From the NCBI GenBank assembly GCA_028023455.1, contig JAQFVV010000012.1, forward strand, positions 5,618,499-5,682,498: 64,000 bases of DNA. Direction: 5' to 3'. The notes under the pieces are model-generated. The model saw only the letters and a program-made list of their open reading frames with translations, was not told the DNA's origin and did no database searches. The stretch comes from Epiperipatus broadwayi. Its lineage: Eukaryota > Onychophora > Udeonychophora > Euonychophora > Peripatidae. Below, in pieces: positions 13,013-23,679 of this stretch (position 1 is its first letter; every line of letters begins with the position of its first letter). The translations under genes were made by a program, and so were the position numbers.

Positions 13013-13943
13013 TACACCTGGGTCTCTTTTTACACAGACTTATTTAACACGATTTTGAAGTTACGCGATTCGTGTTTCACCGGAAGTCGATTTCCGATAA
13101 TGCGCTATTACTTTAAATAATAAATTTTGAACACTTATGTTATATTGAAAGTAATAGCACATTATTGGAATTTGACTTTCATCTTAGTAATTTCAATATT
13201 TTCAATGCTTTATAATAGTAAGATTTTATGCAATAATGAAATTAAAATCATGATTTCCACATTTTATGTATACACATATTAAATTTTACAAGATTATAAT
13301 GTAAATTTGTTCAAATATTGGGCATGTTAATTTTGCATTTTAAATCACATTTTGTTTTTGCTTTTTAAAAAAGAACATAATCAATTATTATTTTCTTATT
13401 AATGACACTAATCATTAACGTGCTCTTAAATTGCAATGAGAGCTAAATGGTTGTATGTCTGGATATTGCGAGCTTTATAAACAATTAATAAAATCATCGT
13501 CTCAAAGATTAATTACTAATTACATTGTCACCAGAAAATCATTGACACAACATGAGTGTGAAGTTGGCATTAGTTGTATTTCCTCTTGTGAAAAATTTGA
13601 ATTTTTATCAGTTTACAAACGAATATATTTTTCGGCAAATAGCAATAAAACGTGTATAAAAAAATGTAAATTACTCTACTGTAAATTATGCGTAAAAATA
13701 TATTATTTTGAATAAAATTAAATATTATAGTTAAAAAAAGTTTGTCTTGTATCAATTTTTTTAAAATTTGTTATTTTTTATTAGTCATATTTTATTTCCT
13801 TATTTTTTTTTGCGCGCGAATTTTGAAAAATCACAGACTTCATCCCCCCTTTTTCAATGTAAGTTACATCTATTTTTGCGCGATTTTGTTTGCGCGTGTT
13901 TTCTGAGGAACCTATCTATCATGTAAAATGAGACCCAGGTGTA
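13013..13943 (+). mobile_element. TA-flanked pogo/mariner-type element, copy 1
   Basis: A ~930 bp element with terminal inverted repeats: the left end reads TACACCTGGGTCTC and the right end GAGACCCAGGTGTA. TA at each end is consistent with the TA duplication of the Tc1/mariner/pogo superfamily. Inside are GCG-rich lines such as TTGCGCGCGAATTTT and the phrase GAGGAACCTATC, reminiscent of Tigger-type termini; that subclass is inference. No transposase is present. An internal open frame (13455-13715, 86 residues) is shared with the inverted copy at 19752-20726. Nested in the hAT element above. Confidence 0.7.
13455..13715 (+). CDS. Unrecognised 86-residue ORF inside the pogo-type element
   Basis: An open frame starting MSGYCELYKQLIKSSSQ and ending before a TAA at 13713. 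The copy in the inverted element (20086-20310, minus) keeps the frame and nearly all residues over its first ~65, including TRKSLTQHEC and SCISSCEKFEFLSVYKR, with six cysteines in the shared part. I do not recognise a domain. Two related copies would share an ORF by descent, so conservation does not prove coding. It could be a fragment of a lost transposase or captured host sequence. Confidence 0.3.
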   Translation: MSGYCELYKQLIKSSSQRLITNYIVTRKSLTQHECEVGISCISSCEKFEFLSVYKRIYFSANSNKTCIKKCKLLYCKLCVKIYYFE

Positions 13944-15079
13944 TATCAAATTGTCAAATATTTATTTTTAAAAGAATTTTTATTTTTGTTAGGATGTATA
14001 TGGATTTCATTATATTTTATTACTATATAAATGTTCAAATATATCCACAGCCAATCATAAATTTATATTTTTCAAGGATATATTTTTATCACTTTTCTAG
14101 TGGTGTTTTAATGTGTGTGTGAGAGGGAAGGTACCTTTGTTTTCGCTGTTGTTCAGTGTGGGAAAGAAGAAAGATTTAAACAGCTCTTCTTCACATTTTT
14201 CCTTGTGGATTTTTAATGTGAGGGAAGGGGGAGATACCTCTCTCTCCTTGTAGCTCTTTAAGGGGAGAAGGGAGAGAGGCTTAAATAAAATGATTCTTCA
14301 CCGTTAAAAAGTTTGTTGACTGCTCTAAAAGAATTTATTGATATTATTAATGGTAATGCAGTTGTATTAAAAGCTCAAATTTATTAGATTCATTATAAAT
14401 AATGGCATTCATTTTAAATTTAGACTTATGGACTACTGTACTGTTTAAATTAAATAGTATTAATAAATTATTGCAAATATAAACAATTGTGCTTACTTCA
14501 GAATTTAATAATATTAAAAGTGTAATATCTTAAATGAAGTCAAAAATGTAAGATGCAACATTAGGAAAAGAAAAAAGATTGTTTTATGAATTGGCAAATA
14601 ATCATAGTTTTCTGAGGTAAAACTTTGGTACAATTGTTTTAATATTTGAGTTAATTGGTCAATTAATATGCAATGAGAAGAAAGATTTTAAAATTTACTC
14701 AAAAATATTGCAAATTTTAAATTAATTGTGAATATAAAAATGTTAAAAAAAAACAAAGAAATAGAAAAATTATTGAGAGATTTTATGTCAATAGTATGAT
14801 CTTATGCAAGAAAAATTGTCATTAAAAGACTAATGCTGAATGAAAGAGTAAAATCTAGATAATATTTGTAGTGAAATTTTTATGAATATATTAATTGTAA
14901 TATTAATTTTTTCACATGGCATGTGACAATTTCAAGTGCTGAATCTTCTTTTTTGTAAATTAAATCTTATTAAAAATTATCTTTACTCTATAATGTGAAA
15001 TCAATTAAACAATACTAGTTATATTAAATGCTGAAAAAATATTGTAAAAGTTTTTATTTTTCTAACATATATGCAATAG

Positions 15080-17765
15080 CCACTCATAAACAAGAAATGG
15101 CCATTCCAACTCCAAGAAGAAGAAAAAAAGAAAGAACTACTCAAGAGATGAGTTTTGCAATAACCACACAAACTAAACTATGAATTACAAATATGTACAC
15201 GTATAGAACATGTCCATCTATTTTTTTGTTTTTTGATATTTTGTGATGCTGTCTTAATTTCTTCAGCAAAAAGCCTTTCTTTTTCAAATAGTTCATTCAA
15301 CACCATATTCTTAAATGTATTCCATTAACTGTCATATTTTCTCCAATGGAAATAGTCAACATGTGTTGATCATAATCCTTATAATGTAAATAGGGCATTG
15401 CTCTCTTATGAAAAATGTGTTAAAATTCACCATTAAACACCCTTTTAAGAAGTCATGCATTGTTCATTTGTTTTGCATGTCAAATACATATAGATTAATT
15501 TTATGATCTTACTGTCATGTTTTTAAAATTTTGCAGAGCTTCCTTAATTGAAATGTTGAGTATCCAAGTCTTTCTTCCATACAACAAATTAGGTTATATA
15601 ACAGCTCTATATTCAGCTAGCTTAATTGCAATAGTTATTTTCCTGTAATGAAACATCCCTACTTTTTAATTTGTTAAAAGCATCACAACATTAGAGTCTA
15701 TAAGTCTACTTTTCTACTTCTAAAACTAGCAAGATATTTAAACTTGTTTATATTCTCAAATTGGTAATCATTCAAACTAAAATTTGGTGAGGATTATTCT
15801 TCAATTATTGATTGATAAACAACTTTAGTTGATTTTAATATAAGTCATTAAACCAAAGTCTTTATACATTGCAATCAAAACATTAAGCATATTTTTTAGA
15901 TTATCTTTTAAACTGGCAAAAATAACATTATCATACTGTAAGTAAAAAATTCATGAAAATTGTGGTTTTGTTTTTGCTTGTAATCAAGTCAAATTAAAAA
16001 TTCCACTTCCAAATCTATATCGCACTGCTGTCCTGAAGGTTTATGATGATGGTATTTTAGTTGTATTTATATCATGGACTATTTCCATTATATAATATTA
16101 GATTATGGAAATAATCCAACTTATAAATACAAGTGTATTACACTGAGATACTTATAAACAGTACCAAAGATCATGGTCATAAAAATTGTAAACAATGTTG
16201 GAGCAAGCTCATATTCTTGTTTAACACCAGATTTACTTTTAAATGTCTCAGATTTTTCACCTGTAGATATATTTTCTCTCATTCCATTATGTTAAAAGCT
16301 GTATAATATGGATAAAGTTTGGTTTACAATCAAAAAATTTCAAATAATGCCACAGACTTGTTTGATTAAAAAGTCAAATGGTTCTTGAACAAATCCATAA
16401 AAACAATATATAAATCCCTCTTTTGATCCTGGCACTTTTTTTCATTTGCCTGGCAACAAAACTATGTCTCTAGTGCTTATTGATTTTTTTAAAACCATTT
16501 GAGTCTCTAGTAACCATTTATGTATGATAAAAACTAATCATCAAAATTCTTGAAAGTACCTTTACTATAATGGATAATAATAATGTTTCATAACAATTAC
16601 TGCTATTTTTCTATTCTTTCTATTTTAAAAAATTGAAAGACTAGAAGCATTTTTAAGATCAGACGGCACAACTTCATGTTTATTCTCCAATATTATCATT
16701 ATATTTTTAAACTTCTCCAGATATATCATCAGGATCTGCAGCCTTCCCAAGAAATGTTTTAATTTCACTAAGCTGTATTTCTTTGGCCAAATGTAAATGA
16801 GTAGATAAAATAGATATATTACTAAAAGTTGTAATTTCAATTCTTATGTAATATTCAAATGATGATGAAAATATTTTTTCCATCTATTCAAAATATTTTT
16901 GTCATTCTATAATGGAATGTCAAGGCTGTGATTTAATAAGATTGTGATATTGATTCTTAGGTCCATATGTTGCTTTCAATGCATCAAAAAAATGACAAGT
17001 GACCACAATTGGCAAATGTTTGTAATTTTTTATGAAGTTTAACATTTAATTTATTATGCTGCTTAAACAGAAAATGTCATGTGTCTTATTTTATTTAAAT
17101 CACTAATAATAAGATCAGTGTCAAAAACCATTGTGATTCCTCCTTTTAGTGAAACGTCTATCTATAATATATGCCTTAAAAGAATTCAGTGCCTTTGTAA
17201 TATAACAATAGTGAATGTCCAAATTAGAAATTTTAAGCTGCCCAAATAGAATGGACATCATTTTTTTTGTAAATATGATTACAACAAGAACTACTTAGTA
17301 CCATATAATACTCAATTGTCCAAACACCTTATTACTGTTACACAATGCCTTATTTACTACCCTTTTTTACAGTTTACAGTTTTGATTGCCCCAGCAATCT
17401 TCTTCAGGGTGGTAAATAAAGCATTGTGTAACAGTTGTAAAGTGCTTGGATAATTGAGTATTATATGGTATATATTTGGCAATGCATTAAGAAAAAGTAG
17501 TTAAGAACTACTTAGTTTAACTATCATTTTAATGTATTAATCTATGATCCATCCAACAATCTGTACTGATCCTTTAGAGTGATTTTTTTGCCTAAACAAG
17601 GTATTTGTAATAATAAATCCATATGTTGTCCAAAAATTCAATGTTAATAGAACATTTGCAGCATCAATACCACTATTTCTAATAATCTTTTCCCAGTATC
17701 TACGATTTGTACCAACATGTGTCTTAAAGTCTCTAAGAAGAAAAATCACTTCCAGGTTCCAGTCA
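15080..17765 (-). pseudogene. Old non-LTR retrotransposon (LINE) relic
   Basis: Read on the minus strand this is a decayed endonuclease-reverse transcriptase of the non-LTR class, unlike the RTE elements elsewhere in the window. The endonuclease part lies at 17770-17537: DFKTHVG corresponds to the D-F-N-A-R-V-G catalytic block, followed by SGIDAANVLLTLNFWTTYGF and ITNTLFRQKN. Next comes an AADPDDISGE line (about 16720-16745) that fits 'GKAPGPDGIP'. The RT fingers/palm line KSGVKQEYELAPTLFTIF lies at about 16190-16245. A LQYDNVIFA line (about 15930) takes the place of the catalytic Y-A-D-D, so that motif is lost. The thumb line NLLYGRKTWIL lies at about 15565-15600. Many stops and shifts. Its 5' side stops where the RTE fragment at 17787 begins. 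Confidence 0.75.
17300..17502. mobile_element. Foldback element with 14 bp target duplication
   Basis: Arms of ~62 bp (about 17301-17360 and 17410-17470) are inverted copies. Between them the minus strand reads CCTGAAGAAGATTGC, TGGG, GCAATC, AAAACTGT, a 6 bp hairpin between a CUGANGA-like and an AAAAC box. AAGAACTACTTAGT flanks the element at 17286-17299 and 17503-17516. It interrupts the old LINE relic. The long duplication suggests retroposition rather than cut-and-paste. Confidence 0.65.
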
Positions 17766-17786
17766 ATAACTTTGTACCTTTTTTTG

Positions 17787-18345
17787 TAATGGAGGAAATT
17801 AATCATAGAATTAAACTTGGTTGGAGTGCTTTTGGTAGAAATAACTTGATACTAAAAGGAAATATGCCTATGTGTTTGAAAAGGAAGGTTTTTAACAAAT
17901 GTGTTTTACCAGTTCTTACTTATGGATCTGAGACTTGGACACTTAATAGAAGAGCAATTCAGAGACTTCAGACCACTCAAAGAAGTATGGAGAGATGTAT
18001 GTTGGGAGTAACAAGAAGAGATCGTAAACGCAATGTGTGGGTAAGAGAACAAACAGGTGTTACTGACCTCATTGAAAAAATTAAAAGATTGAAGTGGAGT
18101 TGGGCTGGACATATTGTTAGAAGAGATGATAATAGATGGACAATTTAAATTTTAAACTGGATTCCAAGAGATTGTAAAAGACCCAGAAAGAGACCACATG
18201 TGAGATGGATGGATGAAATAAGAAAGTGTGCAGGGGTGATGTGGAGAAGAGAAGCTAAAGATCGGAGAAGATGGATTAAACTTGGAGAGACCTTCAGCCT
18301 GCAGTGGATTGATAATGGTTGATAATGATGATGATGATGACATAG
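17787..18345 (+). pseudogene. RTE LINE, 5'-truncated 3' end
   Basis: Begins inside the RT thumb region with MEEINHRIKLGWSAFGR and continues through VLPVLTYGSETWTLNRRA, DRKRNVWVREQTGVTDL and WSWAGHIVRRDDNRWTI. A stop (TAA at 18146-18148) then replaces a glutamate codon present in the longer copy. After that, ILNWIPRDCKRPRKRP and LGETFSLQWIDNG run to the family's own stop. It ends in a GATAATGATGATGATGAT tail, as expected of RTE-clade elements. Protein identity to the 41.3 kb copy is very high, so the insertion is fairly young. It lies directly against the old LINE relic on the other strand. Confidence 0.85.
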
Positions 18346-18622
18346 CTACATTTTATAACAATTTAATATATTTATTATCTTGTACTCTAACTTTTAATGA
18401 CATGGCGCTTTTTTTTTCAAAGTTGAATGTGCTACATATTTTTAATAAAGTAATTCTTTAAAATAAAAGTGATTAAATAAAAATATTTTATACTTCAAGA
18501 AGACAATAAAATTAGAATTGCGTTCTTTTTGCCAAATAATATACAAAAATTTTCACATCAACATACATTGATATAAGTAATAATCTTACTTAAACCTTTG
18601 TTTATTTCTCAATATAATTTAA

Positions 18623-18717
18623 TTTTTTTTTCATATGTCAAAGCGTTGACCAGGAAGCAAACCCGGCCCAGCTGCTGGGAAGGCAGCTATGCTAACCACT
18701 AGGCCATCAACGCTTGA
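18623..18717 (-). mobile_element. tRNA-like SINE, subfamily II (copy b)
   Basis: Minus-strand copy with a GTCAAGCGTTGATGGCC start, A box CTAGTGGTTAGCATAGC, B box GGGTTTGCTTCCTGG and a TTTGACATATG end followed by an A run. CAATATAATTTAA is duplicated at 18610-18622 and 18718-18730. Confidence 0.85.
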
Positions 18718-18773
18718 CAATATAATTTAAATATTTATATAACTTTTAAAGCTTTTTCCCCTATAAACTCTTT

Positions 18774-18878
18774 GTTTCATGTGTCATAGCATCAGCAGGG
18801 ACGTGAACCCACAACCGTCTGCAACCAACTACTTGCTTGCAAGGCAGTTGCGATGACCTCTCGGCTAACAACGCTTGA
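18774..18878 (-). mobile_element. tRNA-like SINE, subfamily I (copy c)
   Basis: Minus-strand copy with A box TTAGCCGAGAGGTCATCGC, B box GGGTTCACGTCCC and a GCTATGACACATG end. The flanks CCCCTATAAACTCTTT (18758-18773) and CCCCTACAAACTCTTT (18879-18894) form a 16 bp duplication with one change. It sits 56 bp from copy b. Confidence 0.85.
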
Positions 18879-19751
18879 CCCCTACAAACTCTTTTCAAAC
18901 TGAAATTTACATATTAAACAAATTATTTTAAGACTTGACTTGGTGATGTTTAATCTTTTATGAAAAAGTTAAAAAGTCTCTTTAAAAAAATCATGTTCCT
19001 TTGTTATACACATACAAAATCTCTAAATCTTTAATATTTTTATTCATATATATATTAAATTGTTTAATTAAAGACAATTTCTATTTATTTCTTCATTTTT
19101 CAATTCGTCATTTACTTTGATTTTTTTTTTTGAGCAGAAAAAAATAAATATGACATTTTGGTTTATACTTTCAAAAACAGCAAAAAAAATACATAATGGG
19201 CTTATGAAGACATGTATAAAAGTAGATGTTTAATTTGAAAAATAATAACTATTTGATATCATATGTCTATTATAAAACCTAACTTATTTTCCATGTAATT
19301 GTCTGGTGTATAGTGTATCATAAGTTTCTGTATGTCTTTGTCATAGAATTCTATTATTAGATCATTTAAGCAATATTTTATTATAACATCTTCATCATTC
19401 AAAAAAGTGAAAACATTATGAAGTGGTAAGTATACCACTATCATCATTGTATTGAGAATCCAGTGGCTAAGAAAATAAAAGTATTTTTAATCACTTTATA
19501 TTAACAACCTCACTATTCAGCCTATGTTGCATCTCCGTCCTTGTTTTATGAAGTTGTCTGCAAACTGTTCTAAATAGCAGTTTTACATAGTAGTAGAAAA
19601 ATAAAGCTGGAGATAAGAGGAATTGGCAATCCTCGTTGTTTTATAACTTACAAGCTTAAGAGATAGGGTCATGTGATATATGACTCTTATTTTGAGTATT
19701 TATAGTCTCTGCCATAAGTCTTATGCAATTTTACATTGCTAAGATTACTAA

Positions 19752-20726
19752 TACACCTGGTTCTTGTTTTACTCGATAGATAGGTTCCTCAGAAACACGC
19801 ACAAACAAAATCGCGCAAAAATAGACATAACTTACATTGAAAAAGGGGGGATGCAGTCTGTGATTTTTCAAAATTTGCATAAAAGCAAAGCACCAACGTA
19901 AAATTACTTTAAAATTCGCGTGCAAAAAAAATAAGGAAATAAAATATGACTAATAAAAAATAACAAATTTGAAAAAAATTGATATAAGACAAACTTTTTT
20001 TAACTATAATATTTAATTTTATTCAAAATAATATATTTTTATGCATAATTTACAATAGAGTAATTTACATTTTTTTATACATGTTTTAATTATTATTGCT
20101 ATTTGCCGAAAAACACGTTCGTTTGTAAACTGATAAAAATTCAAATTTTTCACAAGAGGAAATACAACTAATGCCAACTTTACACTCATGTTGTGTCAAT
20201 GATTTTCTGGTGACAATGTAATTAGTAATTAATCTTTGAGACGATGATTTTATTAATTGTTTATGAAGCTCGCAATATCCAGACATACAACCATTTAGCT
20301 CTCGTTGCAATTTAAGAGCACGTTAATGATTAGTATCATTAATAAGAAAATAATAATTGATTATGTTCTTTTTTAAAAAGCAAAAACAGAATGTGCTTTA
20401 AAATGCAAAATTAACACGCACAATATTTGAACAAATTTACATTATAATCTTGTAAAATTTAATATGTGTATACATAAAATGTGGAAATCATGATTTTAAT
20501 TTCATTATTGCATAAAATCTTACTATTATAAAGCACTGAAAATAATGAAATTACAAAGATGAAAGTCGAATTCCAATAATGTGCTATTACTTTCAATATA
20601 ACGTAAGTGCGCAAAATTTATTATTTAAAGTAATAGCATTATCGGAAATCGATTTCTGGTGAAACACGAATCGCATAACTTCAAAATCGTGTTAAATAAG
20701 TCTGCGTAAAAAGAGACCTAGGTGTA
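19752..20726 (-). mobile_element. TA-flanked pogo/mariner-type element, copy 2
   Basis: Inverted copy of the 13013-13943 element. Ends read TACACCTGGTTCTTG and, at the right, CCTAGGTGTA. It keeps ~45 bp near 19880-19920 that copy 1 lacks. It inserted into an RZ-A hammerhead unit, whose two halves flank it. The minus-strand frame 20310-20086 matches the 86-residue frame of copy 1 before diverging. Confidence 0.75.
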
Positions 20727-20890
20727 CATGGTATGGCTGAAGATCTATCAGCCTCTATTTGAGTTGGATAGCTGGGTTTGAAGACGTAGATGTCTGAAAA
20801 TTTCAGATTTTCCACTCAATAGATAACTTTTAGATAGGTGCTTGACTTTGGGTTAGTATTTTTAGATCTAGTGTCTGAACCTACCCTGAC

Positions 20891-20933
20891 ACCTCTCTGA
20901 GGAGTGCCAAAGCATGAAACCATGGTCAGGGGT
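20891..20933 (+). ncRNA. Type I hammerhead ribozyme, RZ-A copy, apparently intact
   Basis: All core parts are present in order. Proximal stem I ACCTCT (20891-20896) pairs six bases with AGGGGT (20928-20933). CTGAGGA is at 20897-20903. Stem II is GTGC-CAAA-GCAT (20904-20915). GAAA is at 20916-20919. Stem III is the palindrome ACCATGGT (20919-20926), and the cleavage base is C20927. Farther out, GAACCTACCC and GGGGAGGGGTTC form a second stem I helix after an internal loop, the usual arrangement for tertiary contacts. The three-pair stem III with a two-base loop is weak in a monomer but forms eight pairs in a dimer. The fold was made by eye; cleavage is predicted from the family consensus, not shown. 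Confidence 0.85.
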
Positions 20934-21035
20934 TTGGGGAGGGGTTCCTGACAGAGATATTTTAGGTGCTGGCTCTGGCTAAGCATTTATCATAAAGCTT
21001 GTAGAGGAATTGGCAATCCTCATTGTTTTATAATA

Positions 21036-22243
21036 CACATTCCTGTTTTGCTGTTTTTAAATACTGCCATAAAGGTTAATGATTTACAAAGTCAAATAAC
21101 TCAAGTTATTATTACAGCATATATAAATCTCATCTTGTCTCATAATGTATCTTTTACATCTACCTAACAATAAATCCCATATCTTCAGTGTTCTTTAAAC
21201 TGCAGGCAATCTTGGGCAACCAATCATTTGTAGCTGGAATCAACTTTTTCAATAAAACTTTTGAAATTTCTAAAAACAATAGAATAATTGCAATAGGTGT
21301 TTGATTATGTCTAAACAAAGGCTAGAACAATGAAATTTAAAATTATAATATTTTTAATAAGAAAGAAATTTCAGTGTACTTTTGATCATTTCTTGTAAAT
21401 CTTTTTTTTTTTCATTATGGATTTTAATCTTTTGTTTTCTTTCTTTGTGTGTTTCTAATTTTATTTGCAATCTGATTAAAAAAAGAAGATACATTTAAAT
21501 TATTATTTTAAATAACTATTTATTCATAAATATTTAATTTAAAATAATGGCAAATTTAGTAGAAGCTTTCTTTTAAAATAATAATAATTAAAAGATTTCA
21601 GTATGTTTTATACCTGAGGCAGTTTTAAATATTTTATTCAGTTTATTATTTTTCTAGTTCTTTATTATAATTTTTACTGATAAATAATTCATAAATGGAA
21701 TAATTTGTTATAAATATATAACTTATTAAAAAATAAATAAAACTTTATTTGTATTATTATATTTAGTCTGATTTTTTTTTTTAGTAATTTAATAAAGTTG
21801 TTTCTGGACATCTTTTTTTATTACATGAAGTTTTTAATGTAAATGTCTACTGCTATGTAGTTTTTTGTATGTATAGTTTTAAAATATACATAAATATGTA
21901 TAAGAAACAAATTAAATCATAAATGCCGCATTTTTACAAAGTATTTATTAATAGCGATAGCGTTTTAGTAAATACGTAAATAATTATTGATCATTCTTTA
22001 GATTAGAAACAATTATATTATTTTAGACTTAATATAGGTTTTAAATCTAATAAAGTTCAAACATATCTGTGTTTGATCTGAATGTGTGTGATAATTACTT
22101 GTAATTATATTTTGCACTATTTCCATTATCGAGAATTAATTGTTAAATGTCCTTAGAAAAATTCAAACTTTATTTCTATCTTTCAAATACATCCAACTGT
22201 TAACAAGTAATGCATGTTAATATATAACATAAAATTTCAAGTG
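21036..22243. other. A+T-rich non-coding DNA
   Basis: No feature recognised. Confidence 0.4.
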
Positions 22244-22466
22244 TTAAACCATTAAACATCAGATGATCACCATCTCATGCTGGCACATAACTGTTAGTAA
22301 ACAAGCAAAAACTCTCCATATAGTAGTGCCACCTTGTGCTAACTAGAGTAATCATTGGATGCCAGAAAGCTTGTGCATAAAATCCCTATCTAATGCCTTC
22401 TGGCATCCATTGATTACTCTAATTAGCACAAGGTGGCACTACTATATGGAGAGTTTTTGCCTGTTT
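22244..22466. mobile_element. RZ-B foldback derivative without ribozyme
   Basis: A ~220 bp palindrome built from RZ-B end sequence. CAAGCAAAAACTCTCC...TAGTGCCACCTTG returns inverted as CAAGGTGGCACTA...GGAGAGTTTTTGCCTG, with GGATGCCAGAAAG and CTTCTGGCATCC near the centre. AAAATTTCAAGTG is duplicated at 22231-22243 and 22467-22479. The hammerhead part of the family is missing. Confidence 0.75.
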
Positions 22467-22795
22467 AAAATTTCAAGTGGTATTATTCTCTGTTCTTCAG
22501 ATGTTTCTAGCCTCAACACTAGCATGTAATCAAACTTCAGACCTTTATATTCATGAATACTGAATTTTGAATTGATGTCCTAACCAACTGGACTATTCTA
22601 TTGAAGAAAACGTTTAATAGAAATTTTAAGGCACTCTTGATTTCTCCATTTTTTTTTTAAGGGCAAGGTTAATGACTGGTTTCCAAGTGTTAAAGTAAAA
22701 GAAAAAAATTATCTTTTATTTTTTATAATAATTGCTTTATAAGCAAGGAATTAAAGTTTTATTTATCTAAATTTTCTGAATCTAATATTGGGCCA

Positions 22796-23675
22796 TATTG
22801 AGGGGAGACCCAAAAATAACTAGAATTGTTCTCTGATTTGTGTGCTTGTTGCAGTATATGCTTCTATTGTTACATACATCTTTCAAGAACTCTTCTGCAT
22901 CAATCTGCCCTATAAGATCACTGTATGAAATAGTGGGGCCATGTAGCACATATTTTGTAAGTGCATTTTGTGTATTTATCAATTTTTTTTTTTTAATGGC
23001 TGAAATGATTGAACAATGTGAAATTCTGTTTTCGTTTACAGAAAATGGCAAGGAAAAAAAATGTAATGCTTGAAACAGTTTATAAGCAAGATGATCTCAT
23101 AAAAACACATATCCCTAAAAAGATTGGGAAGTGAAGTCCAGAGTCAAAACAATGCCAATTTTTGTTTTTGATGCAAATGGCATTGTTCTCTCAAATTTAT
23201 TTTGTAATAATCAGGTATTTTATTTGCAAGTTCTGGAATATTTACATGATGTCATAAACTGTAAACATCCTGTTTTGTTGCAAAGAAAATAGTACAAGCT
23301 TCATTCCAATGAAGTGTCATCTCTCAAAGTATTGAGTGTGAAACACTTTTTAATTAAATTTAGCATGACTCAGCTTATCTCTCAGCCATATTCACTTGAA
23401 CTTGCTTCATGTGATTTTTTTAACTTCTTGAGAGAAAAAATGTCTCTTTTTTTGTGTGTGGGTTTAGAATGGGGGGGACGGGGACAAAGGCATTAAAATG
23501 CATCACTTCGCAAGTGTTTCTGGACAACTTCATAAAGTGCAAACAAGTTTACACTGGTGCATTGCACTAAATAGACTATACTTTTTAAAGTAATTCAATT
23601 TGTAACACCCAAAAATAAATATACATTTTTTTATTACAAAATTTCACTTATTTTTGAGCCCCCCACCCCTTCCAT
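22796..23675 (+). pseudogene. Mariner-family transposon relic (copy 2)
   Basis: Plus-strand mariner relic. Ends resemble inverted repeats: GAGGGGAGACCCAAAAATAA at the left and, reverse-complemented at the right, a G-rich start followed by CTCAAAAATAAGTG. Translation gives MAEMIEQCEILFSF (23000s), then VKTMPIFVFDANGIVLSN, YLQVLEYLHDVINCKHPVLL, LHSNEVSSLKVLSVKHFLI and QPYSLELASCDFF. These are the mariner catalytic blocks, including the final S-P-D-L-A-P-C-D region, read here as S-L-E-L-A-S-C-D with the P-D changed. Most of the segment between the N-terminal helix-turn-helix and the second catalytic block is deleted. Multiple frameshifts; inactive. Confidence 0.75.
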
Positions 23676-23679
23676 ATAA

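Larger units (their letters stand above)
12795..14322. mobile_element. Non-autonomous hAT-type DNA transposon
   Basis: The left end reads CAGGAATAGACAAACTACAG. The right end, reverse-complemented, reads CAGTCAACAAACTTTTTAAC. Both fit hAT-type termini of the 'CAGGGGTCGGCAAACT' kind. The flanks are near-identical 8-mers, CTCTAGAA and CTCTAAAA, as expected for the 8 bp hAT duplication. No transposase is inside. The element interrupts the hAT/ZMYM-like relic in the middle of a codon series that continues on the far side, and it carries a pogo/mariner-type insertion at 13013-13943. Confidence 0.7.
11610..15030 (+). pseudogene. hAT/ZMYM1-like transposase relic, split by nested insertions
   Basis: A decayed transposase gene of the TTF-zinc-finger / DUF4371 hAT type (often annotated as zinc finger MYM-type protein 1-like). 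Frame-by-frame conceptual translation gives, in order: a TTF-finger end with SSEWRKLTSVLDHELSHYY (about 11760); LLSKYGQVLIEHL (about 12045-12090); the RNase H-like core start FIELSDATG with INMLLKKLTELNLDI (about 12320-12405); LTLK-D-RWES-like TLKLLGDIHWKTKTDTIKI (about 12700-12760); and the C-terminal dimerisation block ISSAESSFL followed by an IKNYL-like and YNVKSIKQ stretch (about 14920-15010). It has many stops and frameshifts, and the usual G-Q-Y-D-N-G-A motif is gone. A SINE (12604-12697) and a hAT element (12795-14322) sit inside it, and the reading resumes after each. Clearly dead. Confidence 0.7.
19613..21035 (+). mobile_element. RZ-A hammerhead element, split by a pogo-type insertion
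   Basis: The phrase GAGGAATTGGCAATCCTC, itself a hairpin, followed by TTGTTTTATAA, occurs at both ends (about 19617 and 21004). The locus therefore reads as one full unit of ~415 bp plus the start of a second, once the 975 bp insertion at 19752-20726 is set aside. The inner part aligns with the reverse complement of the 28.3-29.1 kb units: shared lines are TTGGATAGCTGG against TTAGATAGCTGGA, GATGTCTGAAAATTT against AATGTCTGAAAAATTT, and the hammerhead core. No protein is encoded. Confidence 0.7.

Noticed and set aside
16725-16750. TCATCAGGATCTGCAG as a minus-strand hammerhead box
   Set aside because: It is coding sequence of the LINE relic (the A-D-P-D-D-I-S line).
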